A stretch of 8,430 nt of DNA, taken from the NCBI GenBank assembly GCA_024280135.1, contig JAJRQS010000255.1, positions 1 through 8,430 on the forward strand, given 5' to 3'. The translations under genes were made by a program, and so were the position numbers. The notes beneath the pieces were generated by a model. It made no database searches, was not told the origin of the DNA, and was given only the letters and a program-made list of their open reading frames with translations. Positions 1 through 6,761 of this stretch are shown in pieces (position 1 is the first letter of the stretch; every line of letters starts with the position of its first letter). The stretch is from Bacteroidota bacterium. Lineage in GTDB: Bacteria > Bacteroidota > Bacteroidia > Chitinophagales > Saprospiraceae.

Positions 1-72
1 ACTATTTTTTTGGGCTTTAGTACTAAAACTAATGAAAAGGAAACAAAGTGAAAGAAGGAAGACATTTTTCAT
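1..72 (-). CDS. Exported protein of unknown function, N-terminal fragment (runs off the left edge)
   Basis: Read on the minus strand from the ATG at 72-70, 24 codons stay open to the window edge. The translation begins MKNVFLLSLCFLF and continues ISFSTKAQ. This is a typical signal peptide: Lys2 and Asn3, then a hydrophobic core from about residue 4 to 16, then a polar stretch ending in T-K-A before Q21, a plausible signal peptidase I site. There is no lipobox cysteine at the right place; Cys10 sits inside the hydrophobic core. The gene reads in the same direction as the RRM gene upstream, but that gene's terminator lies between them, so it probably has its own promoter in 73-180. The mature protein is outside the window, so no function can be given. 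A competing plus-strand reading (2-79) is less convincing. Confidence 0.72.
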   Translation of the reverse strand, partial: MKNVFLLSLCFLFISFSTKAQKNS

Positions 73-80
73 GATCTAGG

Positions 81-122
81 TTTTTTATTAACAATACACA
101 AAGAAAGGTGTATTATAAAAAA
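81..122. repeat. AT-rich interrupted inverted repeat upstream of the exported-protein gene
   Basis: Arms AATACAC (93-99) and GTGTATT (108-114) pair perfectly around an 8-base loop. After a 4-base bulge (89-92) the pairing continues with TTTTTTAT (81-88) against ATAAAAAA (115-122), giving 15 base pairs. The T-run comes before the stem and the A-run after it on both strands, which is the reverse of an intrinsic terminator. The loop holds a one-mismatch version of the TAnnTTTG box on the minus strand (TTTCTTTG, 106-99), about 27 bases from the ATG at 72. It may be an operator or leader structure; this is inference. Confidence 0.45.
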
Positions 123-179
123 TAGACTAGTCTTATTGGCTTAACGGGAGAAACTATCCAACTATCGAGGTATAGGCAT

Positions 180-209
180 AAAAAAAGCCGCTGCACAAGT
201 GCAGCGGCT
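180..209 (-). terminator. Rho-independent terminator of the RRM protein gene
   Basis: On the minus strand AGCCGCTGCAC (209-199) pairs with GTGCAGCGGCT (196-186). This is an 11-base-pair GC-rich stem, probably closed as 10 pairs with a CUUG tetraloop. A run of seven Ts (186-180) follows directly. It lies about 20 bases after the stop of the RRM gene and has the textbook shape. It separates that gene from the exported-protein gene starting at 72. Confidence 0.93.
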
Positions 210-230
210 GAAAATCTTTAGAAATCAATT

Positions 231-530
231 CTAGTATCTTCTGTCGTAACCACCACCGCCGCCTCCGCGTCGGTTGTTGTCTCTTCTCTCTCTAGGTTCA
301 GACTGCTTAACAACAATTGTTCTTCCGTCCAATTCGGTGTCGTTTAAGCTATCAATAGCATTTTGTGCCTCATCGTCGTTAGGCATTTCAACAAAGCCGA
401 AGCCTTTTGAACGTTGAGTAAATTTGTCCATAATAATCTTTACAGAATCAACAGCTCCGAATTCTTCGAAGGTGCTCTGAAGTGTGGACTCGCGTGTGTC
501 AAAGCTTAGCTTTGCAACAAAAATGTTCAT
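231..530 (-). CDS. Single-RRM RNA-binding protein with Gly/Arg-rich tail
   Basis: This 99-residue protein is one RNA recognition motif plus a short disordered tail. RNP2 is seen at residues 3-8 (IFVAKL) and RNP1 at 42-49 (KGFGFVEM), with the aromatic residues F4, F44 and F46 that stack on RNA bases. The fold ends near residue 77. The tail is rich in Arg, Asp and Asn, has six glycines in a row (89-94), and ends YDRRY, resembling eukaryotic RGG tails and those of cyanobacterial and Bacteroides Rbp proteins. Family members bind single-stranded RNA and act as post-transcriptional regulators or RNA chaperones; the targets of this one cannot be told from sequence. The ATG at 530 fits the start of the beta-1 strand exactly. 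It is monocistronic, with its own promoter and terminator. The leader carries a hairpin and no Shine-Dalgarno site. Confidence 0.95.
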   Translation of the reverse strand: MNIFVAKLSFDTRESTLQSTFEEFGAVDSVKIIMDKFTQRSKGFGFVEMPNDDEAQNAIDSLNDTELDGRTIVVKQSEPRERRDNNRRGGGGGGYDRRY

Positions 531-561
531 AAAAAACAGTTTAAATCAAAAAAAATGGTGA

Positions 562-578
562 ATGGGAAACGTTCCCAT
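562..578. repeat. Inverted repeat in the leader of the RRM gene
   Basis: ATGGGAA (562-568) and TTCCCAT (572-578) pair perfectly around a 3-base loop. If the promoter at 589-596 is right, transcription starts near 582, so the hairpin would form at the very 5' end of the mRNA. It could stabilise the message or be a site for autoregulation by the RRM protein. At DNA level the centre resembles the AACGTT core of LacI-type operators, but one arm has an extra A. Confidence 0.5.
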
Positions 579-588
579 CATCCGTATG

Positions 589-596
589 CAAAAGTA
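589..596 (-). promoter_or_regulatory. Probable Bacteroidota -7 box for the RRM gene
   Basis: The minus strand reads TACTTTTG, a perfect match to the TAnnTTTG box of the Bacteroidota primary sigma factor. It lies about 60 bases upstream of the ATG at 530, implying a leader of roughly 50 bases. No clear TTG/TTTG -33 element is visible at the expected distance. Confidence 0.6.
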
Positions 597-649
597 ACTG
601 TTTATTTATCCTAATGTTTCCTTTTTATCATAATAAAATGTTATTTGTT

Positions 650-689
650 TGTTTTTGCCGTGTTTTTACCCTTTTTGTGGGCAAAAACA
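650..689. repeat. Inverted repeat with two alternative left arms
   Basis: TGTTTTTGCC (650-659) pairs perfectly with GGCAAAAACA (680-689), leaving a 20-base loop. A second arm inside the loop, GTTTTTACCC (662-671), can pair instead with GGGCAAAAAC (679-688) with one mismatch and a 7-base loop. The two left arms are near-direct repeats of each other. It lies upstream of both flanking promoters, so it may act as DNA rather than RNA. Confidence 0.5.
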
Positions 690-789
690 TTGCAAAATGT
701 TTTTTGAAGTGTGTGGAATTAGATTTTTTGGTCATACTGTGCAAATGAATCTGTTAGTATTTCCAACTTTAGCTACTGCCAAAGAAGCC

Positions 790-835
790 AGCTTTTGAGT
801 CTGATTAAATAGGAATTGCTTCAGACTTAAAAGCT
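790..835. repeat. 15-base-pair hairpin in the RRM-asnS gap
   Basis: AGCTTTTGAGTCTGA (790-804) pairs along its whole length with TCAGACTTAAAAGCT (821-835), with one G-T wobble (797/828) and a 16-base loop. No T-run follows on either strand, so it is not an intrinsic terminator. It lies about 110 bases before the asnS promoter. A palindrome this long by chance is unlikely. It could be a miniature or REP-like element, an old insertion end, or a regulator site. Confidence 0.7.
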
Positions 836-947
836 CTTACCGAACAAATGCGACAAGGTAATTGCGAGGTTCTGTAATTGGTCAGTTCATGCAATAGATT
901 ATACACACCAGGCTACGAGCCTAGCGATCCATGTCCCAAGGATTTCT

Positions 948-955
948 TACCTTTG
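948..955 (+). promoter_or_regulatory. Probable Bacteroidota -7 box for the asnS-recO operon
   Basis: TACCTTTG is a perfect TAnnTTTG match. The expected transcript start is near 962, giving a leader of about 19 bases to the ATG at 981. No TTG -33 element is evident. A small perfect inverted repeat (AGGCT/AGCCT, 910-922) sits upstream of it. Confidence 0.65.
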
Positions 956-980
956 CACTTCAAGAAAGCAGGTATTGAAG

Positions 981-2414
981 ATGAACAAGAAAACGAGTAT
1001 TTCTATTTTGCTGAAAAGCAAACCCGAAGGACAAACAGTAACCGTCAAAGGATGGGTCAGAACCTTTCGTAACAATCAATTTATAGCGTTAAATGATGGT
1101 TCTATCATTACCAGTATGCAGATCGTAGTGGATAGGGAACTTTTATCGGAAGACGTCTTGAAACGCATCACGCCCGGGACTGCCTTAATCGCGACGGGCA
1201 AGCTAATAGAGAGCCAAGGGCGAGGCCAAACGATGGAACTCGTAGCCGAAGAGATACTGATTACAGGAGATAGCAACCCAGAAACCTATCCGCTACAGCC
1301 TAAGCGCCACTCATTGGAGTTTTTGCGTAAGAATGGACATTTACGTTTCAGAACGAATACTTTTGGAGCTATTTTTCGGATTCGGCATCATCTGGCTTTT
1401 GCCATCCACAAATTTTTTAATGATAGAGGGTTTTTCTATTTGAATACACCAATCGTTACGGGTTCAGATGCAGAAGGGGCAGGCGAAATGTTTGCGGTGA
1501 CGGCTATGGATTTGGGTGCAATTCCTAGAACAGAAGAAGGAGAGATAGATTACAAGCAGGATTTTTTTGGTAAGGAGACCAACTTGACGGTTTCGGGTCA
1601 ACTGGAAGCCGAGTTGGGTGCTTTGGCATTGGGAAATGTATATACTTTTGGGCCAACTTTTAGAGCGGAAAACTCTAACACCACAAGACATCTTGCAGAG
1701 TTTTGGATGATAGAGCCAGAAATCGCTTTTGCGGATCTGAAAGACGATATGGACCTTGCGGAAAATATGTTGCAATATGTGATTGGCTACGTTTTAGAAA
1801 AATGTGATAAAGACTTAGCGTTTTTGGCCGAAAGGTTAGAGAATGAAGATAAAAATAAACCGCAAGCGGAACGGGCACAACCGCTTTTGGAAAAGTTAAA
1901 GTTTGTCGTAGAGAATGAATTTGAACGGCTTACTTATACCGAAGCATTTAATATTTTACGTAATTCTAAGCCCAATAAGAAAGGGAAATTTGCTTATCCC
2001 ATTGATGAATGGGGCGTAGATTTACAGTCTGAACATGAGCGTTATTTGGTAGAGAAGAAATTCAAAAAGCCCGTAATTTTAACGGACTATCCGAAGGACA
2101 TCAAAGCGTTTTATATGCGTATGAATGACGATGGCAAAACCGTAGCAGCGATGGATATCTTAGTGCCAGGCATCGGAGAATTAATCGGCGGATCTCAAAG
2201 AGAAGAGCGTCTCGATGTATTGCATGCCCGAATGAAAGAGATGAATATTCCCACGGATGAAATGCAATGGTATTTGGATACTAGAGTATATGGTACTTGT
2301 CCTCATGCCGGTTTTGGATTGGGTTTTGAGCGATTGGTATTGTTTGTGACGGGTATGTCTAATATACGGGATGTGATTCCATTTCCAAGATATCCCGGAA
2401 GTGCAGAATTCTAA
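981..2414 (+). CDS. asnS: Asparaginyl-tRNA synthetase (class II)
   Basis: The cytoplasmic enzyme charges tRNA-Asn with asparagine at the cost of ATP (to AMP). The 477-residue protein has an N-terminal OB-fold anticodon-binding domain (about residues 17-100, with [20 protein letters not shown] typical of AsnRS) and a class II catalytic core. Visible core signatures are [11 protein letters not shown] (161-171), motif 2 with FRAE (227-230) and [12 protein letters not shown], and motif 3 [12 protein letters not shown] (444-455) with the ATP-binding Arg451. Length fits the family (about 460-480). A TTG at 975 extends the frame by two codons, but the ATG at 981 gives the usual start MNKKT and is preferred. 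The stop overlaps the recO start by one base. The presence of asnS implies direct charging of Asn, though a Gln/Asn amidotransferase may also exist elsewhere. Confidence 0.97.
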   Translation: MNKKTSISILLKSKPEGQTVTVKGWVRTFRNNQFIALNDGSIITSMQIVVDRELLSEDVLKRITPGTALIATGKLIESQGRGQTMELVAEEILITGDSNPETYPLQPKRHSLEFLRKNGHLRFRTNTFGAIFRIRHHLAFAIHKFFNDRGFFYLNTPIVTGSDAEGAGEMFAVTAMDLGAIPRTEEGEIDYKQDFFGKETNLTVSGQLEAELGALALGNVYTFGPTFRAENSNTTRHLAEFWMIEPEIAFADLKDDMDLAENMLQYVIGYVLEKCDKDLAFLAERLENEDKNKPQAERAQPLLEKLKFVVENEFERLTYTEAFNILRNSKPNKKGKFAYPIDEWGVDLQSEHERYLVEKKFKKPVILTDYPKDIKAFYMRMNDDGKTVAAMDILVPGIGELIGGSQREERLDVLHARMKEMNIPTDEMQWYLDTRVYGTCPHAGFGLGFERLVLFVTGMSNIRDVIPFPRYPGSAEF

Positions 2415-3133
2415 TGTTGATTTCCACCAAAGGCATTGTTTTTCGGTCGGTAAAATATAGTGAAACCAGTTTTATCTCGGATATTTATACAGCCGAAAAA
2501 GGGTTGCAATCCTTTATCATCAGCGGTGTGCGAAAAGCTAAATCTAAAACGGGAGCGGGTTTGTTTCAGCCTGGAAGTCTGTTGGAGGTAGAAGCCTATT
2601 TTCGAGCAGAAAAAAAAGTGCACCGCATCAAAGAGGTTCGGTTGAGTTACCCCTACAAAGAAATTCCTTTTTCGATACAAAAGACTGCTGTTGGGATTTT
2701 TATGGCGGAGCTTTGCAGCAAAACGATTAAGGAATCTGAGCCTAATCCAAACCTCTTTGATTTTATTTGGACTAGTTTTATATATCTAGATACGACGGCT
2801 GAAGCGATATCTAACCTGCCTATTTCCTTTATGTGCAACCTTGCCAAGGGGCTCGGAATCAATCCCCAATTAAGTCTAGAAAAGGTGCGCTTCTTTGATA
2901 TGAAAGAAGGTGTTTTTTGTAACAACCCAGAGGAATTATCTTTTGTTGTGGAAGGGGATACGATTCCTACTTTGATGGCTTTCTTTTCTTCTATTTTTGC
3001 GCAAGCGCATACTGTGCAAAGTACGAGAATAGAAAGAAAAGAAATCTTAGCGACGCTGACCCAGTACTTTAGCTTACACTTAAATGGATTTGAAAAGCTA
3101 AATTCTCCAGCTGTTTACGGGGCTATTTTTTAA
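2414..3133 (+). CDS. recO: DNA repair protein RecO
   Basis: RecO helps RecR (with or without RecF) load RecA on SSB-coated single-stranded DNA at gaps and breaks, and can anneal complementary strands. The 239-residue protein has the N-terminal OB fold (about 1-80, beginning with the family pattern KGIVFRSVKYSETS and continuing to the basic GVRKAKSK), followed by a helical C-terminal domain. The four-cysteine zinc motif of many RecO proteins is absent here, as in some other lineages. The ATG shares one base with the asnS stop (TAATG), which suggests translational coupling. The last 11 bases overlap the convergent hydrolase gene. The family is poorly conserved, but length, N-terminus and pattern agree. 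Confidence 0.92.
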   Translation: MLISTKGIVFRSVKYSETSFISDIYTAEKGLQSFIISGVRKAKSKTGAGLFQPGSLLEVEAYFRAEKKVHRIKEVRLSYPYKEIPFSIQKTAVGIFMAELCSKTIKESEPNPNLFDFIWTSFIYLDTTAEAISNLPISFMCNLAKGLGINPQLSLEKVRFFDMKEGVFCNNPEELSFVVEGDTIPTLMAFFSSIFAQAHTVQSTRIERKEILATLTQYFSLHLNGFEKLNSPAVYGAIF

Positions 3134-3911
3134 GCCATTCGGAGAAGGCAGCCCAATATCCTTTTTGTCCTTCGGTGGTTTTCCATAATGCTCTAGACCC
3201 ATGAATACCCGTTTCATTTGGCTTGTAGAAAGTTAAGATTTCAGGGTTGACGAATTGTAAAACTTGGGTTGTTTTATCAACTTCATTTTTTGCGCAAGTA
3301 ACAAAAACGGGTATTTTTAATTCCTTAATAGCTTCAGAAATATTCACCGATCTAAAATATTCTCCAGGGCTAAAAGCAGCTACTTTTTTTATTTTTGGAT
3401 TGTTTACCGCTAACTGTAAAACCCAAGAAGCAGAGTAGGAGCTACCCACGATAATAATGGGTTTATGATTGTTCAGTTCAAATGCAAGATCGATTGCTAC
3501 TTCAATATCCTGTTTAGCGTCCTCATAGCGTGCGTTGATTACTTTAGCCATTGCCGCTTTAGCGGTTTGGTTATAGATGTCATTTGCCTTGTACCCCGAG
3601 CGTTGATCGATGGCTAGGCAGTTGTAGCCCATTTCCAAAAGTTTAGGTGCGGTATGCAAGTATTCTCCACGGCTATACCTAGCTTGGTGACATAATAAAA
3701 TAAGATCTTGATTGCCCGCTTTTTGATACAAATCGGCGGTGATGGGTAAGCTATCTTTGGAAGGGAATTGAATGGTTCCGTCAGGTTGTTTTGTGAAGGC
3801 TATATTGGATTTGGCGCCGTCTATTTTTGAGGTTTTAGTGGACTCTTTGGTTGTGGTTGACTTTGGCGAACAAGCGAAAACAAAGAAGAGGAGGACTGGC
3901 AAATATTTCAT
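3123..3911 (-). CDS. Putative alpha/beta-hydrolase lipoprotein
   Basis: This 262-residue protein has a lipoprotein signal: MKYLP, then a hydrophobic run ending FVFAC, with the lipidated Cys14 followed by Ser15. It is therefore likely anchored on the periplasmic side of a membrane, probably the outer one. A low-complexity Ser/Thr/Lys linker spans about 15-35. The rest resembles a dienelactone-hydrolase-like alpha/beta hydrolase: strand DLILLCHQ (69-76, oxyanion region), then the nucleophile elbow GSSYS (156-160) with candidate Ser158, a candidate acid at Glu210 or Asp212 (CAKNEVD), and candidate base His237 (GIHGSRAL). The elbow departs from GxSxG by Ser in the last place. The substrate is unknown. 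It starts 6 bases after aroQ and is probably its co-transcribed partner. Confidence 0.8.
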   Translation of the reverse strand: MKYLPVLLFFVFACSPKSTTTKESTKTSKIDGAKSNIAFTKQPDGTIQFPSKDSLPITADLYQKAGNQDLILLCHQARYSRGEYLHTAPKLLEMGYNCLAIDQRSGYKANDIYNQTAKAAMAKVINARYEDAKQDIEVAIDLAFELNNHKPIIIVGSSYSASWVLQLAVNNPKIKKVAAFSPGEYFRSVNISEAIKELKIPVFVTCAKNEVDKTTQVLQFVNPEILTFYKPNETGIHGSRALWKTTEGQKGYWAAFSEWLKK

Positions 3912-3917
3912 GAAAGT

Positions 3918-4340
3918 TTATTTTGAGGACAAAAGAAATTCTAAAGCTAACGCATAACCTTTTAAACCGAGTCCAGAAATGGTCCCAACACATCTTGAAG
4001 AAAGATAAGTGAAATGCCTGAAATTTTCTCGTTTGTAGATATTAGAAATATGCACTTCAACTACGGATAATTCAATAGCAGTAACAGCATCTGCGATGCC
4101 AATAGAGGTGTGCGAATACGCTGCGGCATTTAAAATAATACCATCATAATTTTGTTTTGCTTGCTGAACAGCAGAAATTAATTCCCCTTCAATATTGCTT
4201 TGAAAATAACCGATATCATGGGAAGTGTACTTGGACTTTAGCTCCTTTAAAAAATCTTCAAAAGACTGGCTTCCGTAGAGGTCGGGTTCTCTTGTGCCGA
4301 GTAAGTTTAAGTTTGGGCCATTGATGATTAGGATGCGCAT
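3918..4340 (-). CDS. aroQ: 3-dehydroquinate dehydratase, type II
   Basis: This enzyme is the third step of the shikimate pathway, converting 3-dehydroquinate to 3-dehydroshikimate, in the cytoplasm, usually as a dodecamer. The 140-residue length fits type II enzymes. The N-terminus has the family signature NGPNLNLLGTREPDLYG (7-23), with Asn10, the flexible-loop Arg17 and the catalytic Tyr22. QSNIEGELI follows (47-55, with Ile50 where many have His), then NAAAYSHTS (71-79, with Asn71 and His77) and VEVHISNIYKRENFR (94-108) with the catalytic His97 and substrate-binding Arg108. The position after SNI is Tyr rather than the commoner His. The gene starts 23 bases after recQ and ends 6 bases before the hydrolase, so all three are probably one transcript. 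Confidence 0.97.
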   Translation of the reverse strand: MRILIINGPNLNLLGTREPDLYGSQSFEDFLKELKSKYTSHDIGYFQSNIEGELISAVQQAKQNYDGIILNAAAYSHTSIGIADAVTAIELSVVEVHISNIYKRENFRHFTYLSSRCVGTISGLGLKGYALALEFLLSSK

Positions 4341-4363
4341 AAAACGTGATTTTGCGAAAGCGA

Positions 4364-6571
4364 TTAATTAGCTACTTCGGAGAGAAAATGTAGTCGGACT
4401 AATTGGACTTCTTCATACGTGATATCTAAGTCCTCTAGTTCTGTAAAAGCTTCATCTAAGTCATCAGATTCTGCGGCCATAAAAACGTCCATTATTTCCT
4501 CGACAATCTCCTCATCCATATTCTCCTGTAAATAATATTCAATATTAATTTTAGAACCAGAAGAGATAATTTTGTACATCTCTTCCATTAGCTCTTCCAT
4601 GGATATTCTGTCATTTTTGGCAATCTCTTCTAGGGGTAATCTTCTATCAACCCCTTCAATAATATGAATCTTAATTTTAGAACCAGAAGCGATAGAACGC
4701 ACCAAAATATCGGTAGGTCTATCGATGTCATTCTCTTCTACATATTTTTTGATAAGGTCTAGAAAAGGCTTTGCATATTTTTTTGCTTTTCCAATACTTA
4801 CGCCACCTATTTGTAGCATGTCCTCCATCGTAATGGGGTATTGGGTTGCCATTTCCATTAGAGAAGGTTCTTGAAAAATAACGTAAGGTGGAACTTTCAA
4901 ACGATCTGCTTCAGCCTTTCGAACTTCTTTTAATAGTCCCAAAATTACTTTATCTATGACACCTGCGGGCCTTTCTTGCTCTTGAGGCAAGTCGTCATAA
5001 TTAATATTTAACGGAATCTGAATGTCATAAGGTGCTTTTAAATAGGCTCTGCCCTTATCCGTTAATTTTACAATGCCATATTTTTCAATATCTTTGCAGA
5101 TGAGCTTGCGCAAAAGCCCTTGTCGAATGATAGAGTTCCAAAATGTTTTATCTTTATCAGATCCTTTAGCGTAGTATTTGTAGGTGTCAAATCCAAAATC
5201 TTTGATTTCTTTGGTGTCTTTTCCCATCAAAAAAGCAACAACCATCTTAATCCTATAGTTTTCTTTGATTTCTTGAATGGCATTTAAGGCCAGAATCATT
5301 TCATCTTTTACGGCTAGTTTCTCTCTTGGGTACTTACAATTATCACACTTTCCTTCACATCTTTTAATTTCAAAGTCTTCGCCAAAATAATGCAATAGAT
5401 ATTGTCTACGGCAAGTTGCGATTTCAGAGTAAGCCATCATATCTTGCATCAATAAAGAACCCATCTCTCGCTCCGCTACGGGCTTGTCCCTGAGAAATTT
5501 TTCTAATCGCTGAATGTCTTTATAATTGTAAAATGCCAAGCAATGACCTGTCATGCCATCTCTACCCGCACGCCCTGTTTCTTGATAGTAATTCTCAATG
5601 CTCTTAGGGATGTCATAGTGCATCACAAAACGCACATCAGGCTTGTCGATACCCATTCCAAAAGCAATGGTAGCAACGATCACGTCCACATTTTCCGAAA
5701 GGAAATCATCTTGAGCTTTTGTTCTTGTTTTGGAATCAAGACCCGCATGATAGGGGACTGCTTTTACTTTGTTGGTGCGCAAGAAGCTAGCGATGTCCTC
5801 TGTTGTTTTTCGGTTTTGGACATAGATGATTCCAGATTCCTTGTCCGCCTTTTCTCGGATGAATTGCAATATGCTTTTTAGTACGTCTTGTTTTTTTCCT
5901 TTGGGTCTTACTTCGTAGAATAAGTTGTCTCGGTTAAAAGAAGAGACAAATACATTCTCCCCGACCATTTCCAGGTTTTTAATGATATCTGATTTTACCT
6001 TTGGAGTCGCAGTTGCGGTCAAAGCAATCACAGGTATTTCTTTGCCGATGTAATCCAACATGGATCGTATCTTTCGGTATTCAGGTCTAAAATCATGTCC
6101 CCATTCTGAAATACAATGCGCCTCATCTACAGCAATAAAGGAAATTTTGACACTCTTAAAGAAGATTAGATTTTCCTCTTTCGTCAACGTTTCAGGTGCG
6201 ACATAAAGTAATTTAGTGCGACCTTCTACGATGTCATTTTTTACTTTTTTGGTCTGGGTCTTGTTGAGTGAAGAGTTTAAAAAATGCGCAACATCATCGT
6301 CGTCACTATATCCTCTTACCGAGTCAACCTGATTTTTCATCAGGGCAATCAATGGGGACACCACGATAGCAGTTCCTTCCATCATGAGGGCGGGTAATTG
6401 ATAACAGAGAGACTTTCCTCCGCCCGTAGGCATGATTACGAAAGTATCCGTACCATCTAACACACTCTGTATTACGTCTTCTTGGAATAATTTAAACTTG
6501 TCAAATCCGAAAAAGTGTTTTAAGGATTTTTTTATGTCATATTGAACAACAGTATTCACGTCGTCTTTCAT
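4364..6571 (-). CDS. recQ: ATP-dependent DNA helicase RecQ, long form
   Basis: This is a 3'-5' superfamily 2 DNA helicase of RecF-pathway recombination and fork repair. Seen in order: motif 0 with Gln30; Walker A TGGGKS (49-54); DEAH (149-152) followed by the RecQ aromatic-rich loop CISEWGHDFRPEY; motif III LTATAT (184-189); motif V VATIAFGMGIDKPDVR (299-314); motif VI QETGRAGRDG (330-339) with the arginine finger; a zinc site Cys387, Cys405, Cys409 and Cys412; an RQC winged helix (about 415-525); and an HRDC domain (about 540-615). A further 120 residues form an acidic helix-turn-helix-like tail, so the protein is 735 residues against about 610 in E. coli. Long forms like this are usual in Bacteroidota. 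The ATG at 6571 fits the family start. No convincing promoter was found upstream. Confidence 0.97.
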   Translation of the reverse strand: MKDDVNTVVQYDIKKSLKHFFGFDKFKLFQEDVIQSVLDGTDTFVIMPTGGGKSLCYQLPALMMEGTAIVVSPLIALMKNQVDSVRGYSDDDDVAHFLNSSLNKTQTKKVKNDIVEGRTKLLYVAPETLTKEENLIFFKSVKISFIAVDEAHCISEWGHDFRPEYRKIRSMLDYIGKEIPVIALTATATPKVKSDIIKNLEMVGENVFVSSFNRDNLFYEVRPKGKKQDVLKSILQFIREKADKESGIIYVQNRKTTEDIASFLRTNKVKAVPYHAGLDSKTRTKAQDDFLSENVDVIVATIAFGMGIDKPDVRFVMHYDIPKSIENYYQETGRAGRDGMTGHCLAFYNYKDIQRLEKFLRDKPVAEREMGSLLMQDMMAYSEIATCRRQYLLHYFGEDFEIKRCEGKCDNCKYPREKLAVKDEMILALNAIQEIKENYRIKMVVAFLMGKDTKEIKDFGFDTYKYYAKGSDKDKTFWNSIIRQGLLRKLICKDIEKYGIVKLTDKGRAYLKAPYDIQIPLNINYDDLPQEQERPAGVIDKVILGLLKEVRKAEADRLKVPPYVIFQEPSLMEMATQYPITMEDMLQIGGVSIGKAKKYAKPFLDLIKKYVEENDIDRPTDILVRSIASGSKIKIHIIEGVDRRLPLEEIAKNDRISMEELMEEMYKIISSGSKINIEYYLQENMDEEIVEEIMDVFMAAESDDLDEAFTELEDLDITYEEVQLVRLHFLSEVAN

Positions 6572-6761
6572 TTTCTATGTTTTGTCTCATGTCAAAGCAT
6601 CATCTTGTCATCACCATCATATCATTCGCAAACATTGAGACGGAAGCTACTTTAAAAATTCGTTATCTTATGGGTTGTTTAGTACAAACTACTTTGAGCA
6701 GTTTTGTCCAAAAGGTAAGTATATAATAATACGTATTTGTATTCAAATCACCTACAATTCA

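Larger units (their letters stand above)
597..947. other. Intergenic stretch without a convincing gene
   Basis: This is most of the gap between the divergent RRM and asnS genes. No reading frame has the length or composition of a real gene, and I see no tRNA fold. The content is AT-rich, with inverted repeats at 650-689, 790-835 and a small one at 910-922 (AGGCT-ACG-AGCCT). Between about 732 and 890 the minus strand reads as short protein-like segments broken by stops, for example a 34-codon stop-to-stop frame at 732-836. These could be a decayed gene or chance. Confidence 0.6.

Noticed and set aside
44..51. Minus-strand TCACTTTG, one mismatch from the TAnnTTTG box.
   Set aside because: It lies inside the signal-peptide coding region of the minus-strand gene and has no -33 element.
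2..79. Plus-strand open frame at the left edge, reading like a membrane helix with a basic tail.
   Set aside because: The minus strand over the same bases gives a full, well-formed signal peptide from an ATG, which is the better explanation. Both cannot be strongly supported.
870..975. Possible tRNA or riboswitch just before asnS.
   Set aside because: No cloverleaf, no T-arm consensus, and the only stem is a 5-pair hairpin upstream of the promoter. T-box leaders are not expected in this phylum and the leader here is about 19 bases.
878..1072. A 64-codon plus-strand frame overlapping the asnS start.
   Set aside because: It overlaps asnS in another frame, includes the asnS promoter and has no recognisable features.
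2998..3009. Perfect TGCGC-AA-GCGCA palindrome.
   Set aside because: It is inside recO, encodes ordinary residues, and is short enough to be chance.
3121..3136. GGCT/AGCC with a T-run as a possible bidirectional terminator between recO and the hydrolase gene.
   Set aside because: Only four base pairs with the T-run inside the loop; too weak to end transcription.
5543..5881. A 112-codon plus-strand frame antisense to recQ.
   Set aside because: It is a shadow of the conserved helicase core, with no independent signal or start context.
6709..6717. Minus-strand TACCTTTTG as a recQ promoter.
   Set aside because: The spacing is one base too long, it is about 140 bases from the start, and no -33 element is seen.
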